A stretch of 64,000 nucleotides of DNA from Phycobacter sedimenti (GTDB lineage Bacteria > Pseudomonadota > Alphaproteobacteria > Rhodobacterales > Rhodobacteraceae). The notes under the pieces are model-generated. The model was not told the origin of the DNA. It was given only the letters and a program-made list of their open reading frames with translations, and searched no databases. The translations under genes and the position numbers were made by a program. Location of the stretch: positions 124,001-188,000 of the forward strand of contig NZ_JBBVGR010000001.1 in assembly GCF_038148855.1 (NCBI RefSeq), given 5' to 3'. Shown here piece after piece: positions 41,381 to 50,621 of the stretch (positions within the stretch are counted from its first letter, which is position 1; each line of letters begins with the position of its first letter).

Positions 41381-42931
41381 ATGACAGAGCTTTCCCCAAA
41401 CCGCGCCGCAGGCCGCAATGGCGGGCGCGCAGCGCGTCGCGCCGCCCGCGCGGCGCCTCTCTCCTCCTCTCTGCGTCCCATCCGCCCGGGAATGTCCGGC
41501 GGAACCTATTCCCCGCTGACGGACGCCGGAGTGCAGAGGATTCACCTTGCGGCCCTGGAGGCCCTCGAGCGTATTGGCCTTGCCGATGCGCCCCAAAGCG
41601 GTGTTGACCTACTCACCGCCGCAGGCTGCACACTGGGCGACGATGGACGGCTGAGGTTCCCGCGCGCACTTGTCGAAGACGCTCTGGCCAAGGCCAACCG
41701 ATCCGTGACACTCCATAGCCGAGATGGCCAAACCGATCTGGATCTGACCGGCACGCGCGTCCACTATGGCACCGCCGGTGCGGCGGTTCACATGGTCGAT
41801 GTGGAGGGGCGCCGGTACCGGGACTCGACCGTGCAGGACCTGCACGATGCGGCCCGGATATGCGATGCTCTGGAGAACATTCACTTCGTTCAGCGCCCGA
41901 TGGTGTGCCGTGATATCACCGACAACAAAGAGCTCGATCTCAACACGATCTACGCCTGTTGCTCGGGCACCTTCAAACACGTAGGCACCTCGTTCACCGA
42001 CCCGAGCTTTGTTGCGCCTGCGATCGAGATGCTGCACCTTATTGCCGGCGGCGAGGACAAATGGCGCGCACGTCCTTTCGTATCGAACTCCAACTGTTTC
42101 GTTGTACCGCCGATGAAGTTCGCCACCGAAAGCTGCCTGGTGATGGAGGAATGCATCCGCCACGGCATGCCTGTTCTTTTGCTTTCGGCCGGCATGGCGG
42201 GCGCAACGGCACCCTCCACCATTGCCGGTGCCATCGTTCAAGCCGTCGCCGAATGCCTGGCCGGTCTGGTTTATGTCAACGCCAAAAGTCCCGGCCACCC
42301 CGCGATTTTCGGAACCTGGCCCTTTGGGTTGGATCTACGGACGGGGGCCATGACGGGCGGCTCTGGCGAGCAGGCCCTGCTGACGGCGGGCTGTGCGCAG
42401 ATGCACCGGTTCTATGGCCTTCCCGGCGGCGCCGCGGCCGGCATCGCTGACAGTAAACTGCCCGATATGCAGGCCGGATGGGAGCAGATGTGTTCCAACG
42501 TCATGGCCGGCCTTGCGGGTGTGAACATGATCTATGAAGCCGCAGGCATGCATGCGTCGCTTTTGGGATTCTGCCATGAATCTCTGATCCTTGGCGATGA
42601 TCTTATCGGGCAGTCGCTGCGCTGTGTGCGCGGCATAGAGGTCACCGACGAGACCCTCGCGCTGGATCAGATCGCCGAGGTGTGCCTTGGTGGCAGCGGG
42701 CACTATCTTGGCACCGAACAGACCCTGTCCCGGATGCAGACAGACCATGTCTATCCGAGCCTCGGCGATCGAAGCTCTCCGAAGGAGTGGGAGGAGAAAG
42801 GCAAACCCGATCTTCTGGACAAGGCCCGACAGCGCAAAGAGGAGATTCTGTCGCAAAGAAGTGCGGCCCGTTTTGCTCCCGATGTGGACCAATGCCTGCG
42901 CCGGATGGTGAACATCCACTTGCCGTCGTAA
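41381..42931 (+). CDS. Trimethylamine methyltransferase family (MttB-like), non-pyrrolysine
   Basis: 516 residues, a cobalamin-linked methyltransferase TIM-barrel of the MttB superfamily. There is no in-frame UAG, so it belongs to the pyrrolysine-free branch, whose members demethylate glycine betaine and related quaternary amines. The N-terminus is unusual: ~25 residues rich in Arg/Ala/Gly (GRNGGRAARRAARAA) before the fold begins near GGTYSPL. No corrinoid protein or reductase gene is adjacent, so the partner must be elsewhere. Start follows CAGAAAGGCTTCCC. Confidence 0.88.
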   Translation: MTELSPNRAAGRNGGRAARRAARAAPLSSSLRPIRPGMSGGTYSPLTDAGVQRIHLAALEALERIGLADAPQSGVDLLTAAGCTLGDDGRLRFPRALVEDALAKANRSVTLHSRDGQTDLDLTGTRVHYGTAGAAVHMVDVEGRRYRDSTVQDLHDAARICDALENIHFVQRPMVCRDITDNKELDLNTIYACCSGTFKHVGTSFTDPSFVAPAIEMLHLIAGGEDKWRARPFVSNSNCFVVPPMKFATESCLVMEECIRHGMPVLLLSAGMAGATAPSTIAGAIVQAVAECLAGLVYVNAKSPGHPAIFGTWPFGLDLRTGAMTGGSGEQALLTAGCAQMHRFYGLPGGAAAGIADSKLPDMQAGWEQMCSNVMAGLAGVNMIYEAAGMHASLLGFCHESLILGDDLIGQSLRCVRGIEVTDETLALDQIAEVCLGGSGHYLGTEQTLSRMQTDHVYPSLGDRSSPKEWEEKGKPDLLDKARQRKEEILSQRSAARFAPDVDQCLRRMVNIHLPS

Positions 42932-42996
42932 GCGTTTGAAAAAAGGAAAAGGGGCGGTTCTGCGCTCCACCCGCCTTCCCAGCCGGACTTGAGCAC

Positions 42997-43743
42997 TCAG
43001 AGGGCTTTCAGCCTTTGCCTGAGGTATTCCAGATGCCCGGTCAGCCTGGTATTCCCTTTGAATTTTTCGAGGATATACCGCAGCTCTTTTTGTCGCAGTG
43101 CCTTTGAGACACCTGCACTCACCTGCCCGTCATGCACCCGGTTCACCACCAGGGGTGCCGGCAGGATCACCGGATCTCCATGGGCATCCCAGAGCCGTTT
43201 GTAGAAATCCACATCCATCAGCCAGATCAGGTTTTCGTCAAACCGTTCAGTGCAATCCCGGCGCATGGCCAGCACCGAGGGGCTGGAGACCGTGTTCTTC
43301 CCGAAATGCAGTTTCGGCCCGAGCCGCGGTACCATTGGCCGCTCCAAGGGACCGCCGTTACGGCTGATACCCGAGCCGCACAGCAGCCAGTCTGAGGATC
43401 CATGCGCCAGAGCATCAGATATGTCCTGCAAAGCGCTATCTCCATTCAGATAATCGTCCTGAAAGAGGATTTTCAGGATATCGCCGTTCGCGTGGTCCAT
43501 CGCGAAATTGACATTGGCTGAGGCCTGACGCAGCCCGTCGCGGTTCCAGATATGCCGAATGGCCAAAGACCCGGCAAACCGGGCGCAAACCTCCGCAACC
43601 GCCGTATCTTCCGACTGATCCGACACCACCACTTCGAAATCCGGGTGGGTCTGGCGGCTCAGAACCTGCAGCGACTCGGCAAGGAACCCCGCCCCGTGCC
43701 CGCCCATGGCATAGGCGGGAATACAGACGCTGATCTCTGGCAT
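42997..43743 (-). CDS. Family 2 glycosyltransferase
   Basis: 248 residues, GT-A fold. N-terminal ISVCIPAYA, then FEVVVSDQSED and the nucleotide-sugar/metal segment ILFQDDYLNG in place of DXD, and later MDVDFYKRLWD. Likely cytoplasmic face of the inner membrane; donor and acceptor unknown. Stands alone, not in an exopolysaccharide cluster. Confidence 0.88.
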   Translation of the reverse strand: MPEISVCIPAYAMGGHGAGFLAESLQVLSRQTHPDFEVVVSDQSEDTAVAEVCARFAGSLAIRHIWNRDGLRQASANVNFAMDHANGDILKILFQDDYLNGDSALQDISDALAHGSSDWLLCGSGISRNGGPLERPMVPRLGPKLHFGKNTVSSPSVLAMRRDCTERFDENLIWLMDVDFYKRLWDAHGDPVILPAPLVVNRVHDGQVSAGVSKALRQKELRYILEKFKGNTRLTGHLEYLRQRLKAL

Positions 43744-43831
43744 TGCGGGTCTCCGGGTCCAAGGTCGACCTCATCGCCCTACCAAAGCGTCCGCCAAAGG
43801 CCAAGCCATTGCGCAAAGCCAAACGGGCATG

Positions 43832-43862
43832 AAAAAACCTCCTCCGATCGAACGGAGGAGGT
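43832..43862 (-). terminator. Terminator after nrdJ
   Basis: On the minus strand ACCTCCTCCG-TTCGAT-CGGAGGAGGT, a 10-bp stem, then six T. The 5' arm contains CCUCCUCC, an anti-Shine-Dalgarno sequence. Confidence 0.9.
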
Positions 43863-43957
43863 AAGTTTCGCCAATCAGGCTCTTTGCTGCACCGCCCGAG
43901 GTTTATTGCCTGGGCCTTCTTGGCGTCCAGGGCGAGCGCACTCGCCCCTGATCTGGA

Positions 43958-46900
43958 TCAGCTGCACCCGGAGGTGGAACCGCAGGTGTTGCACTTCATG
44001 CAGGTGCCGTTGCGCACCAGCGTATAGTTGCCGCATTCACCGCAGGCCTCGCCCTCGTAGCCCTGCATCTTGGCCTTGGTGCGCGCGTCCATGCCGGTCA
44101 CCGTGACCGAAGTGGTTTCCGTCACCGAAGCGGTTTCCGTCACCTCTGGCACCAGCGTTTGCAGGGCCGAAACCGGATCCGCTCCACCAATCGGGGAAAT
44201 CCCGTCCAGAACCGTCTGCCCGCCATTGAACACAACCAGCTCCTGCGGCAGGCGCTTGCGCAGATATCCGGTCGAGGAGATCTGCTTGAGCACCTCGAGC
44301 GAACGCGTGGCCGCGCTCTCGCTCAGCTCGGTCACATTCGAGACACCCTCTTCTTCACCGCGGCCGATGTCGTCAAAGGCGGGGCCTTCGGGCTTTACAT
44401 GGGCCAGATCGGTGCGATCCAGGTAGCTGACCGCCAGTTCGCGGAACACATAATCCAGGATCGAGGTCGCGTTCTTGATGCTGTCGTTGCCCTGCACCAT
44501 GCCGGCCGGTTCGAACTTGGTGAAAGTGAAGGCATCGACGAACTCTTCCAGCGGCACGCCGTACTGCAGACCAACCGAGACAGCGATGGCAAAATTGTTC
44601 ATCATCGCCCGGAAGCCCGCGCCCTCTTTGTGCATATCGATGAAGATCTCACCGAGGTTGCCATCCTCATATTCGCCGGTCCGCAGGTAGACCTTGTGAC
44701 CACCGACAACCGCCTTTTGGGTATACCCCTTGCGGCGATGGGGCATCTTGGTGCGATGGGATTTCACCACCTCCTTGATCACAACCTTCTCGACGATCTT
44801 CTCGGCCAGGGTGATCGCTTTTTCCTGCGGGCTGCCGCTTTCAAGGATCTCGGCCGCCTCGTCGTCGTCTTCAACCAGGGCCGCCGCCAGAGGCTGGCTC
44901 AGTTTCGATCCGTCCCGATACAGCGCGTTTGCCTTGACACCCAGCGACCAGGACAGCTCGTATGCCTTCTGGCAATCCTCGATGGTGGCGTCGTTGGGCA
45001 TGTTGATCGTCTTGGAGATCGCGCCCGAGATAAAGCTTTGCGCTGCTGCCATCATTCGGATGTGGCTATCAACGCTCAGATAACGCTTGCCTTTCTTGCC
45101 GCAGGGGTTGGCGCAGTCAAAGATGTGATAGTGCTCTTCCTTCAGGTGCGGTGCCCCTTCCAGGGTCATGGTTCCGCAGACGTGGTCATTCACCGCCTCG
45201 ATATCAGCCTTGGTGAACCCAAGATGACGCAGAAGATCGAAGGTCGGATCGTTCAGCTTTGCCGTCGGAATGCCCAGAACGCCGGTGCAGAACTCTTCGC
45301 CCAGGGTCCACTGGTTGAAGACGAAGCGCACGTCGAATGCGGCCTCCAATGCGCCGTCGATCTTGGTCAGCTCAGCGGTACCGAAGCCATGGCCGGTGAG
45401 CGAGGTATGGTTGATCCCCGGCGCGTTGCCGATGGTGCCATGGCCGACCGCATATGCAACGATCTCTTCGATCTGGGCCGAGGTATAGCCAAGACCTTCA
45501 AGTGCGGCGGGAACCGAGCGGTTGATGATCTTGAAGTAGCCGCCACCGGCCAGTTTCTTGAACTTCACCAGAGCAAAGTCAGGCTCGATCCCGGTGGTGT
45601 CGCAGTCCATCACCAGACCAATGGTGCCGGTCGGCGCGATAACGGTCGCCTGCGCATTGCGATAGCCATATTTCTCACCCAGTTCCAGCGCCTCGTCCCA
45701 AGCGCCCGCAGCCAGATCGGTCAGGCGCGCATCCGGGCAGTTCTTGAGATCCAGCGGAACCGGCGGCACCGCCAGGCCTTCATAACCGTCGGCCTTGCCG
45801 TAAGCCGCCGTGCGGTGGTTGCGCATCACCCGCAGCATGTGCTCGCGGTTCTTGTCAAAGCCGGGGAACGGGCCCAGTTCCGATGCGATCTCGGCCGAGG
45901 TGGCATAGGCAACACCGGTCATGATCGCAGTGAGCGAGCCGCAGAGCGCGCGCCCCTCGTCGCTGTCATAGCCATAGCCCATGTTCATCAAGAGGCCGCC
46001 GATATTGGCATAGCCCAGTCCCAGCGTGCGGAAGTCATAGGACCGCTGCGCGATTTCCTTGGAGGGGAACTGCGCCATCATCACGCTGACTTCGAGCGTC
46101 AGGGTCCACAGGCGGCAGGCATGCATGTAATCCTCGGCCTGGAACTCTCCGTCCTTGAGGAAGGTCAGGAGGTTCAGAGAGGCCAGGTTACAGGCGGTAT
46201 CGTCCAGGAACATGTATTCCGAACAGGGGTTGGAGCCACGAATCTCACCGTCTTCCGGGCAGGTGTGCCAATCGTTGACCGTGTCGTGGAACTGGATGCC
46301 CGGATCGGCGCAGGCCCAGGCGGCATGGCCTACCTTTTCCCACAGATCGCGCGCCTTCACCGTCTTTGCAACGCGGCCATCGGTGCGGTTGATCAGCTCC
46401 CAGTCTGCATCCTTTTCCACCGCATGCAGGAAAGCGTTGGTGACGCGGATCGAGTTGTTGGAGTTCTGCCCCGAGACCGAGGAATAGGCTTCGCTGTCCC
46501 AGTCGGTGTCATAGGTCGGGAATTCGATCGAGGTATGACCCTGTTTGGCGTAATCCAGCACCCGCTTGATATAGGTCTCCGGAATTGCGACCTTTTTCGC
46601 CTCGCGGATGGCTTTCTTCAATCCGTCGTTTTTGCTCGGTTCATAGGCATCGGCTTCCAGACCATCCCATTCACGGATCGCGGCGAAAATCCCATTCAGC
46701 ATCTTCTCGTGCATCTTGGATCCGGCAACGATCGAGGCCACTTTCTGCTCTTCGATCACTTTCCACTGGATGAAATCCTCGATATCCGGGTGGTCCGCAT
46801 CGACGATGACCATCTTGGCGGCGCGGCGGGTGGTGCCGCCGGATTTGATCGCGCCGGCAGCCCGGTCGCCGATCTTGAGGAAGCCCATCAGACCCGAGGA

Positions 46901-47629
46901 TTTGCCGCCACCGGACAGGGGTTCGCCCTCGCCGCGCAGGTGGCTGAAGTTGGTACCGGTGCCGGACCCGTATTTGAACAGGCGCGCCTCACGCACCCAG
47001 AGATCCATGATCCCGCCATCGTTCACCAGATCATCGGACACGGACTGGATGAAGCAGGCATGCGGCTGGGGATGCTCATAGGCGCTGTCGGATTTGGTCA
47101 GCTTGCCGGACTTGTAGTCGACATAGTGGTGGCCCTGCGCGGGACCATCGATGCCATAGGCCCAATGCAGGCCAGTGTTGAACCACTGGGGCGAGTTGGG
47201 CGCGGCGCGCTGGGTTGCCAGCATGTAACGCATCTCGTCGTAATAGGCACGGGCGTCTTCCTCGGTCGAGAAATAGCCGCCCTTCCAGCCCCAATAGGTC
47301 CAGCCCCCGGCAAGACGGTCAAACACTTGTTTCGACGAGGTTTCTCCGCCAAATTCAACGTCATCCCCATCGGGCGCAGAGCGCCACAGGAACTCGGGCA
47401 CGCCCTTCTCGCGTACCTTTTTCAGGCGGCTCGGCACACCGGCCTTGCGGAAGTATTTTTGCGCAATGACGTCGCTTGCAACCTGGCTCCATCCCGCCGG
47501 AACTTCGATGTTCTCAAGGCGGAATACGATGGTGCCATCGGGATTGCGAATCTCGGAGGTGGCCGAGATGAAATCCAGCTCCGCGTAGGCGTCCTGTCCT
47601 GACTTGGTAAACTTGCGTTCGATCTTCAT
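43958..47629 (-). CDS. nrdJ: Adenosylcobalamin-dependent (class II) ribonucleotide reductase
   Basis: 1223 residues. Makes deoxynucleotides with a B12-generated thiyl radical, independent of oxygen. NPCSEYMFLDDTACNLASLNLL holds the active-site Cys and Asn/Glu; CGTMTLEG and the long C-terminal domain with two cysteine sets (CGECGNYTLVRNGTCMKC, then CGSTSGCS) provide a zinc ribbon and re-reduction thiols. The start at 47629 is marked by AAAGGGGCAGAGC; the 43 codons further upstream are unconserved. Transcribed alone, with a long upstream region containing a CtrA-type box. I found no cobalamin riboswitch. Confidence 0.97.
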   Translation of the reverse strand: MKIERKFTKSGQDAYAELDFISATSEIRNPDGTIVFRLENIEVPAGWSQVASDVIAQKYFRKAGVPSRLKKVREKGVPEFLWRSAPDGDDVEFGGETSSKQVFDRLAGGWTYWGWKGGYFSTEEDARAYYDEMRYMLATQRAAPNSPQWFNTGLHWAYGIDGPAQGHHYVDYKSGKLTKSDSAYEHPQPHACFIQSVSDDLVNDGGIMDLWVREARLFKYGSGTGTNFSHLRGEGEPLSGGGKSSGLMGFLKIGDRAAGAIKSGGTTRRAAKMVIVDADHPDIEDFIQWKVIEEQKVASIVAGSKMHEKMLNGIFAAIREWDGLEADAYEPSKNDGLKKAIREAKKVAIPETYIKRVLDYAKQGHTSIEFPTYDTDWDSEAYSSVSGQNSNNSIRVTNAFLHAVEKDADWELINRTDGRVAKTVKARDLWEKVGHAAWACADPGIQFHDTVNDWHTCPEDGEIRGSNPCSEYMFLDDTACNLASLNLLTFLKDGEFQAEDYMHACRLWTLTLEVSVMMAQFPSKEIAQRSYDFRTLGLGYANIGGLLMNMGYGYDSDEGRALCGSLTAIMTGVAYATSAEIASELGPFPGFDKNREHMLRVMRNHRTAAYGKADGYEGLAVPPVPLDLKNCPDARLTDLAAGAWDEALELGEKYGYRNAQATVIAPTGTIGLVMDCDTTGIEPDFALVKFKKLAGGGYFKIINRSVPAALEGLGYTSAQIEEIVAYAVGHGTIGNAPGINHTSLTGHGFGTAELTKIDGALEAAFDVRFVFNQWTLGEEFCTGVLGIPTAKLNDPTFDLLRHLGFTKADIEAVNDHVCGTMTLEGAPHLKEEHYHIFDCANPCGKKGKRYLSVDSHIRMMAAAQSFISGAISKTINMPNDATIEDCQKAYELSWSLGVKANALYRDGSKLSQPLAAALVEDDDEAAEILESGSPQEKAITLAEKIVEKVVIKEVVKSHRTKMPHRRKGYTQKAVVGGHKVYLRTGEYEDGNLGEIFIDMHKEGAGFRAMMNNFAIAVSVGLQYGVPLEEFVDAFTFTKFEPAGMVQGNDSIKNATSILDYVFRELAVSYLDRTDLAHVKPEGPAFDDIGRGEEEGVSNVTELSESAATRSLEVLKQISSTGYLRKRLPQELVVFNGGQTVLDGISPIGGADPVSALQTLVPEVTETASVTETTSVTVTGMDARTKAKMQGYEGEACGECGNYTLVRNGTCMKCNTCGSTSGCS

Positions 47630-48502
47630 GCTCTGCCCCTTTGCATTTGCTCTGTCCCGTCTTTTTGTCGGCACCCCGAAGGAGCGCCTGCGCCACGGCC
47701 AAACACAAAACAGCAGTCGGTGCATGCTTGCGAAAAAGCACGCCAGAAGGCCCCACACCTGCCCCGAACCAAGGAATCTATACTAGTGTTTAGTCTTGTT
47801 GCGACACCCAAGACCTCTACCAGATCTAGTGGCGCCGCAACTGGCCCCCACAATCTGGCGTATTCGCGACCAAAGGGTCAACGCAAAATTTACCGATTGA
47901 ATACCAATTTTTTGGTTGACCGGAACGAAGGAAACCGCGGGGTCAGGATCACCCCGATTCATCCACATCCCGCATCCGCTGGCAACCGGCACCCGCCGGA
48001 CATCGTTTTGTTTGGAATTTCTTTCGAAACCTAAAAGGTTTGCCGCACGAACCTCACACTCTCACCCAAAACCATTTACCACACCATCCCGTTCCGCCGT
48101 CCTGCGTTCCGCAGATTTCCGGTCGCGATGACCACACGGATACTCGTGGCTGCCGTTGCACATTCCGCACAGAAATCAGGCGGCCTGGCTCCCCCACTAA
48201 AGCCGAAACAGAAGCAAACTTGTCGCCGTTTCGCGTCACATGGTTAACATCAGGTTAACACAACATCTTGTAGCCACCAACTCCCCAACATCTATCTAGG
48301 CGTGATTCTCCCGATAAATCCGCTCTCACACACCCCAAGTTACAGCCGGGCCTGCCCACCAAAGCGGCTTTGGCACCGGCCACACCCGACCAGGCAAGAC
48401 CTGAACACACCCGCGCAGATGGCGTGTGATGCGTCAGAGGAAGAATTCCAAAGAGGAGACCTACCCGGCGGACCTGTGGTCAGCTGCCTTGTAGGAGGAG
48501 GA
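47630..48502. other. Long non-coding region upstream of nrdJ
   Basis: 873 bp with lower GC than its neighbours (especially 47880-48300) and no convincing gene. It holds CTAGTG at 47783 and 47826 (43 bp apart, possible NrdR-like half sites), the dyad AAACCT-AAA-AGGTTT (48029-48043), and a CtrA-type box at 48243-48259. Leftward transcription to nrdJ probably starts within it. Confidence 0.5.
48243..48259 (-). promoter_or_regulatory. CtrA-type box
   Basis: On the minus strand TTAACC-TGATG-TTAACC, a complete match to the TTAA-N7-TTAAC consensus for the cell-cycle regulator CtrA. It points toward nrdJ, about 610 bp away, with no other gene between. Confidence 0.6.
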
Positions 48503-48579
48503 TGGTCGGGGCGGCGAGATTCGAACTCACGACCCCCTGTACCCAAAACAGGTGCGCTACCAGACTGCGCCACGCCCCG
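48503..48579 (-). tRNA. tRNA-Pro (anticodon TGG)
   Basis: 77 nt with encoded CCA. Acceptor CGGGGCG/CGCCCCG, anticodon arm CCTGT-TTTGGGT-ACAGG with anticodon TGG, T-loop TTCGAATC. Lies 43 bases downstream of the DUF192 gene on the same strand. Confidence 0.96.
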
Positions 48580-48622
48580 GACCGTGCGCTTTCCTAGCGG
48601 CCCCGAACTGGTTTGAAAAGCC

Positions 48623-49129
48623 CTAACAGGGCCAAACCGGCTGATTGGCGGAAAAAATTTCGTGTCGCAGTTGGGTGCCTGCCGTGATCCCGTAATCACG
48701 AGCGAGACCGGCGTTGATTTCAAGCACCGAAAAGACCCGATCCCCGCCAGCAATCGGGGTGAGATCAAGCGGTTTTGCATTGACGTGGACAGAGGTCACC
48801 GTTCCGGTTTCATCGACAAAGATGATGTCCAGAGGGATGTAGGTATTCTTCATCCAGAAGGCTGCCGTTGTCGGTTGATCGTAGACAAAGAGCATTCCAG
48901 CGCCACGGGGAAGCGTGTCCCGGAACATCAGCCCCTGGGCTCTTTCCTTTGCCGTATCAGCCAGCTCTATCGAAAAGGAGGCACGCCCCCAATCGCCGCG
49001 CAGATCGACACGGTCGTCCCGGCAGGCAGGATCATTTCCGGCAGTCGCGGCAATGGCAGAGGCCGCAAGCGAAGCAACACACAAGGAAACGATCCGGCCA
49101 AACCTTTGGACCCCAGACCGTCGTCTCAT
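48623..49129 (-). CDS. DUF192 family secreted protein
   Basis: 168 residues with a signal peptide (about residues 1-30, ASLAASAIAATA). The DUF192 core shows ERAQGLMFRDTLPRGAGMLFVY and FWMKNTYIPLDIIFVD, conserved across bacteria and archaea with no settled function. One Cys near the mature N-terminus (PACRDD) and one at the end could form a disulfide. It follows the cold-shock gene by 3 bases, in the same leftward unit. Confidence 0.9.
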   Translation of the reverse strand: MRRRSGVQRFGRIVSLCVASLAASAIAATAGNDPACRDDRVDLRGDWGRASFSIELADTAKERAQGLMFRDTLPRGAGMLFVYDQPTTAAFWMKNTYIPLDIIFVDETGTVTSVHVNAKPLDLTPIAGGDRVFSVLEINAGLARDYGITAGTQLRHEIFSANQPVWPC

Positions 49130-49132
49130 GGG

Positions 49133-49759
49133 TTATGCGTCCTCTTTGTTCTTGATGGCAGCTTCCCAGGCCATGACCTCGACAGCCATTGCGCCCCGCT
49201 TGCCGTCGATCACACGCAAGGCGAGCGCTTCACCCGGCTGCAGATCCGCAAGCCCGGATTGACGCAGAACCTCGACATGCAGAAAAACATCGTGACTGCG
49301 GCCGAACAGGTTGGCGAAACCAAATCCTTTGCCTTTATCGAACCATTTCACGCGCGCAGGCTCCAGCGGGCAGGCCTTCAGAGCCTCGGCGTCCAGATGC
49401 ATGAAATCGCTCAGAACCGGAGCATCGTCGCGGGCGGGTGGCGTAATGGACAGGATTTCAACAGCCTGCACCCCACGGTCGGTGGAATGCGTGAGAATCA
49501 CCACATCTGCGCCATCGGCAATCGAGCTTTGCCCGAAATTGCGCAAAACATTGACGTGAAGAAGGATATCAGGCCCGCCCGTGTCAGATACAATGAAGCC
49601 ATACCCCTTGGCCGGATCAAACCACTTCACCGTGCCCTGGATTTGCCGCAAGCTGCTTTGATCGTCTGCCACTTGTTTTGGTCCGCTTTGTCTTATTTGT
49701 TTTCCCGATGCTTGATGCGCGATTTCGACATATGAGTTCAAGTTAAAAAAATTCCCCAT
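49133..49759 (-). CDS. Double cold-shock domain protein
   Basis: 208 residues with two cold-shock domains: QGTVKWFDPAKGYGFIVSD with the RNP2-like DILLHVNVLR (about 40-105), and a second ARVKWFDKGKGFGFANLF with DVFLHVEVLR (about 135-205). The alphaproteobacterial two-CSD type binds single-stranded RNA. The start at 49759 gives a polar 40-residue N-terminus; its ribosome site is weak, so the true start is uncertain. Sits between pdxH and DUF192. Confidence 0.88.
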   Translation of the reverse strand: MGNFFNLNSYVEIAHQASGKQIRQSGPKQVADDQSSLRQIQGTVKWFDPAKGYGFIVSDTGGPDILLHVNVLRNFGQSSIADGADVVILTHSTDRGVQAVEILSITPPARDDAPVLSDFMHLDAEALKACPLEPARVKWFDKGKGFGFANLFGRSHDVFLHVEVLRQSGLADLQPGEALALRVIDGKRGAMAVEVMAWEAAIKNKEDA

Positions 49760-49791
49760 TGTCCAGAAGTCCGCTTTCTGCATCGGTGCGC

Positions 49792-50397
49792 TCAGGGGTT
49801 CAGACGCTCCACACGCCACGAGTCTTGAGGACTTTCCCGACGCCAAACAAATCGATCATGGAGCCGAAACGCGCCATCGGCCCAAAACTCGATCTCCGTC
49901 GGCACAATCCGAAACCCACCCCAGAATGGCGGACGCTCGGGATCAGGCCCTTTCAATGCCGTTATTTTTGCTACCTCAGCCATCAAAGAGGCGCGGCCGG
50001 ACAGAGGACGAGACTGTTTGGATGCCCAAGCTCCAAGCCTGCTTTTGAGCGAGCGAGACTTGAAATAGGCATCCGCTTGAGGGCCATCTTCACGGGTCAC
50101 ATGCCCCCGAACACGAATCTGCCGGCGCAGGCTTTTCCAATGCATCACAAAGGCAGCCTTGCCGGATTGTTCAATTTCCCGACCCTTTGCACTTTCGTAA
50201 TTGGTGAAAAAAACAAATGCGTCTTTTTCAATTTCCTTTAGAAGAACCATACGAGCATTGGGCATCCCGTCGGGATCGACCGTAGAAAGGGCGATGGCAT
50301 TGGGATCGTTCAGTTCGGTTTCCTCGGCCTCGGAAAGCCAGGACTGAGCGATCTCAAAAGGGTTTTCTCCGGCAAAAATCCCTGAGCGTTCGGACAT
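49792..50397 (-). CDS. pdxH: Pyridoxamine 5'-phosphate oxidase
   Basis: 201 residues. FMN enzyme making pyridoxal phosphate. ARMVLLKEIEKDAFVFFTNYESAKGREI supplies FMN and substrate contacts, WKSLRRQIRVRG the phosphate site, and the conserved end is FVWRRESPQDSWRVERLNP. First gene of the leftward unit pdxH-cold shock-DUF192. Divergent from fabI. Confidence 0.96.
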   Translation of the reverse strand: MSERSGIFAGENPFEIAQSWLSEAEETELNDPNAIALSTVDPDGMPNARMVLLKEIEKDAFVFFTNYESAKGREIEQSGKAAFVMHWKSLRRQIRVRGHVTREDGPQADAYFKSRSLKSRLGAWASKQSRPLSGRASLMAEVAKITALKGPDPERPPFWGGFRIVPTEIEFWADGAFRLHDRFVWRRESPQDSWRVERLNP

Positions 50398-50555
50398 GTA
50401 AACCTCACTATTTTCTGGGCACCCTATTCCTCTGGTTCAGGCAGTACAAGACAGCCCAATCAAGGTCCAGTCCCGGGCGCACTCGCGCCGCTTATGGCGC
50501 TCCGGATTGGCGCGTGACGCCGTCACATGGGCTCTAGCTCCATCGCCTTAGTCTC

Positions 50556-50584
50556 TTGAAGCAAAGGCAAGGTCATATTAAACG
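50556..50584 (+). promoter_or_regulatory. Candidate promoter of fabI
   Basis: TTGAAG (50556-50561), 17 bp, TAAACG (50579-50584); start predicted near 50591, 31 bases before the fabI ATG. Confidence 0.45.
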
Positions 50585-50621
50585 ACCATCAGATTATTTC
50601 CTTTTCAGGCGGAGAACCTGC

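Noticed and set aside
41381..42931. Pyrrolysine-containing MttB
   Set aside because: The frame has no internal UAG; it is the non-pyrrolysine branch.
44159..47602. 1147-codon open frame on the plus strand opposite nrdJ
   Set aside because: It is the exact antisense of a certain gene; length comes from high GC and codon bias. No conserved motif.
47720..48034. 104-codon plus-strand ORF upstream of nrdJ
   Set aside because: Low-complexity translation, no ribosome site, crosses the putative nrdJ control region.
48054..48239. 61-codon minus-strand GTG ORF starting right after the CtrA-type box
   Set aside because: A start codon touching the box leaves no room for -10 and leader; translation looks random.
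47630..48240. Cobalamin riboswitch before nrdJ
   Set aside because: Expected for a B12 enzyme, but the conserved B12-box and CCCGC-ACTG core are not present on the minus strand.
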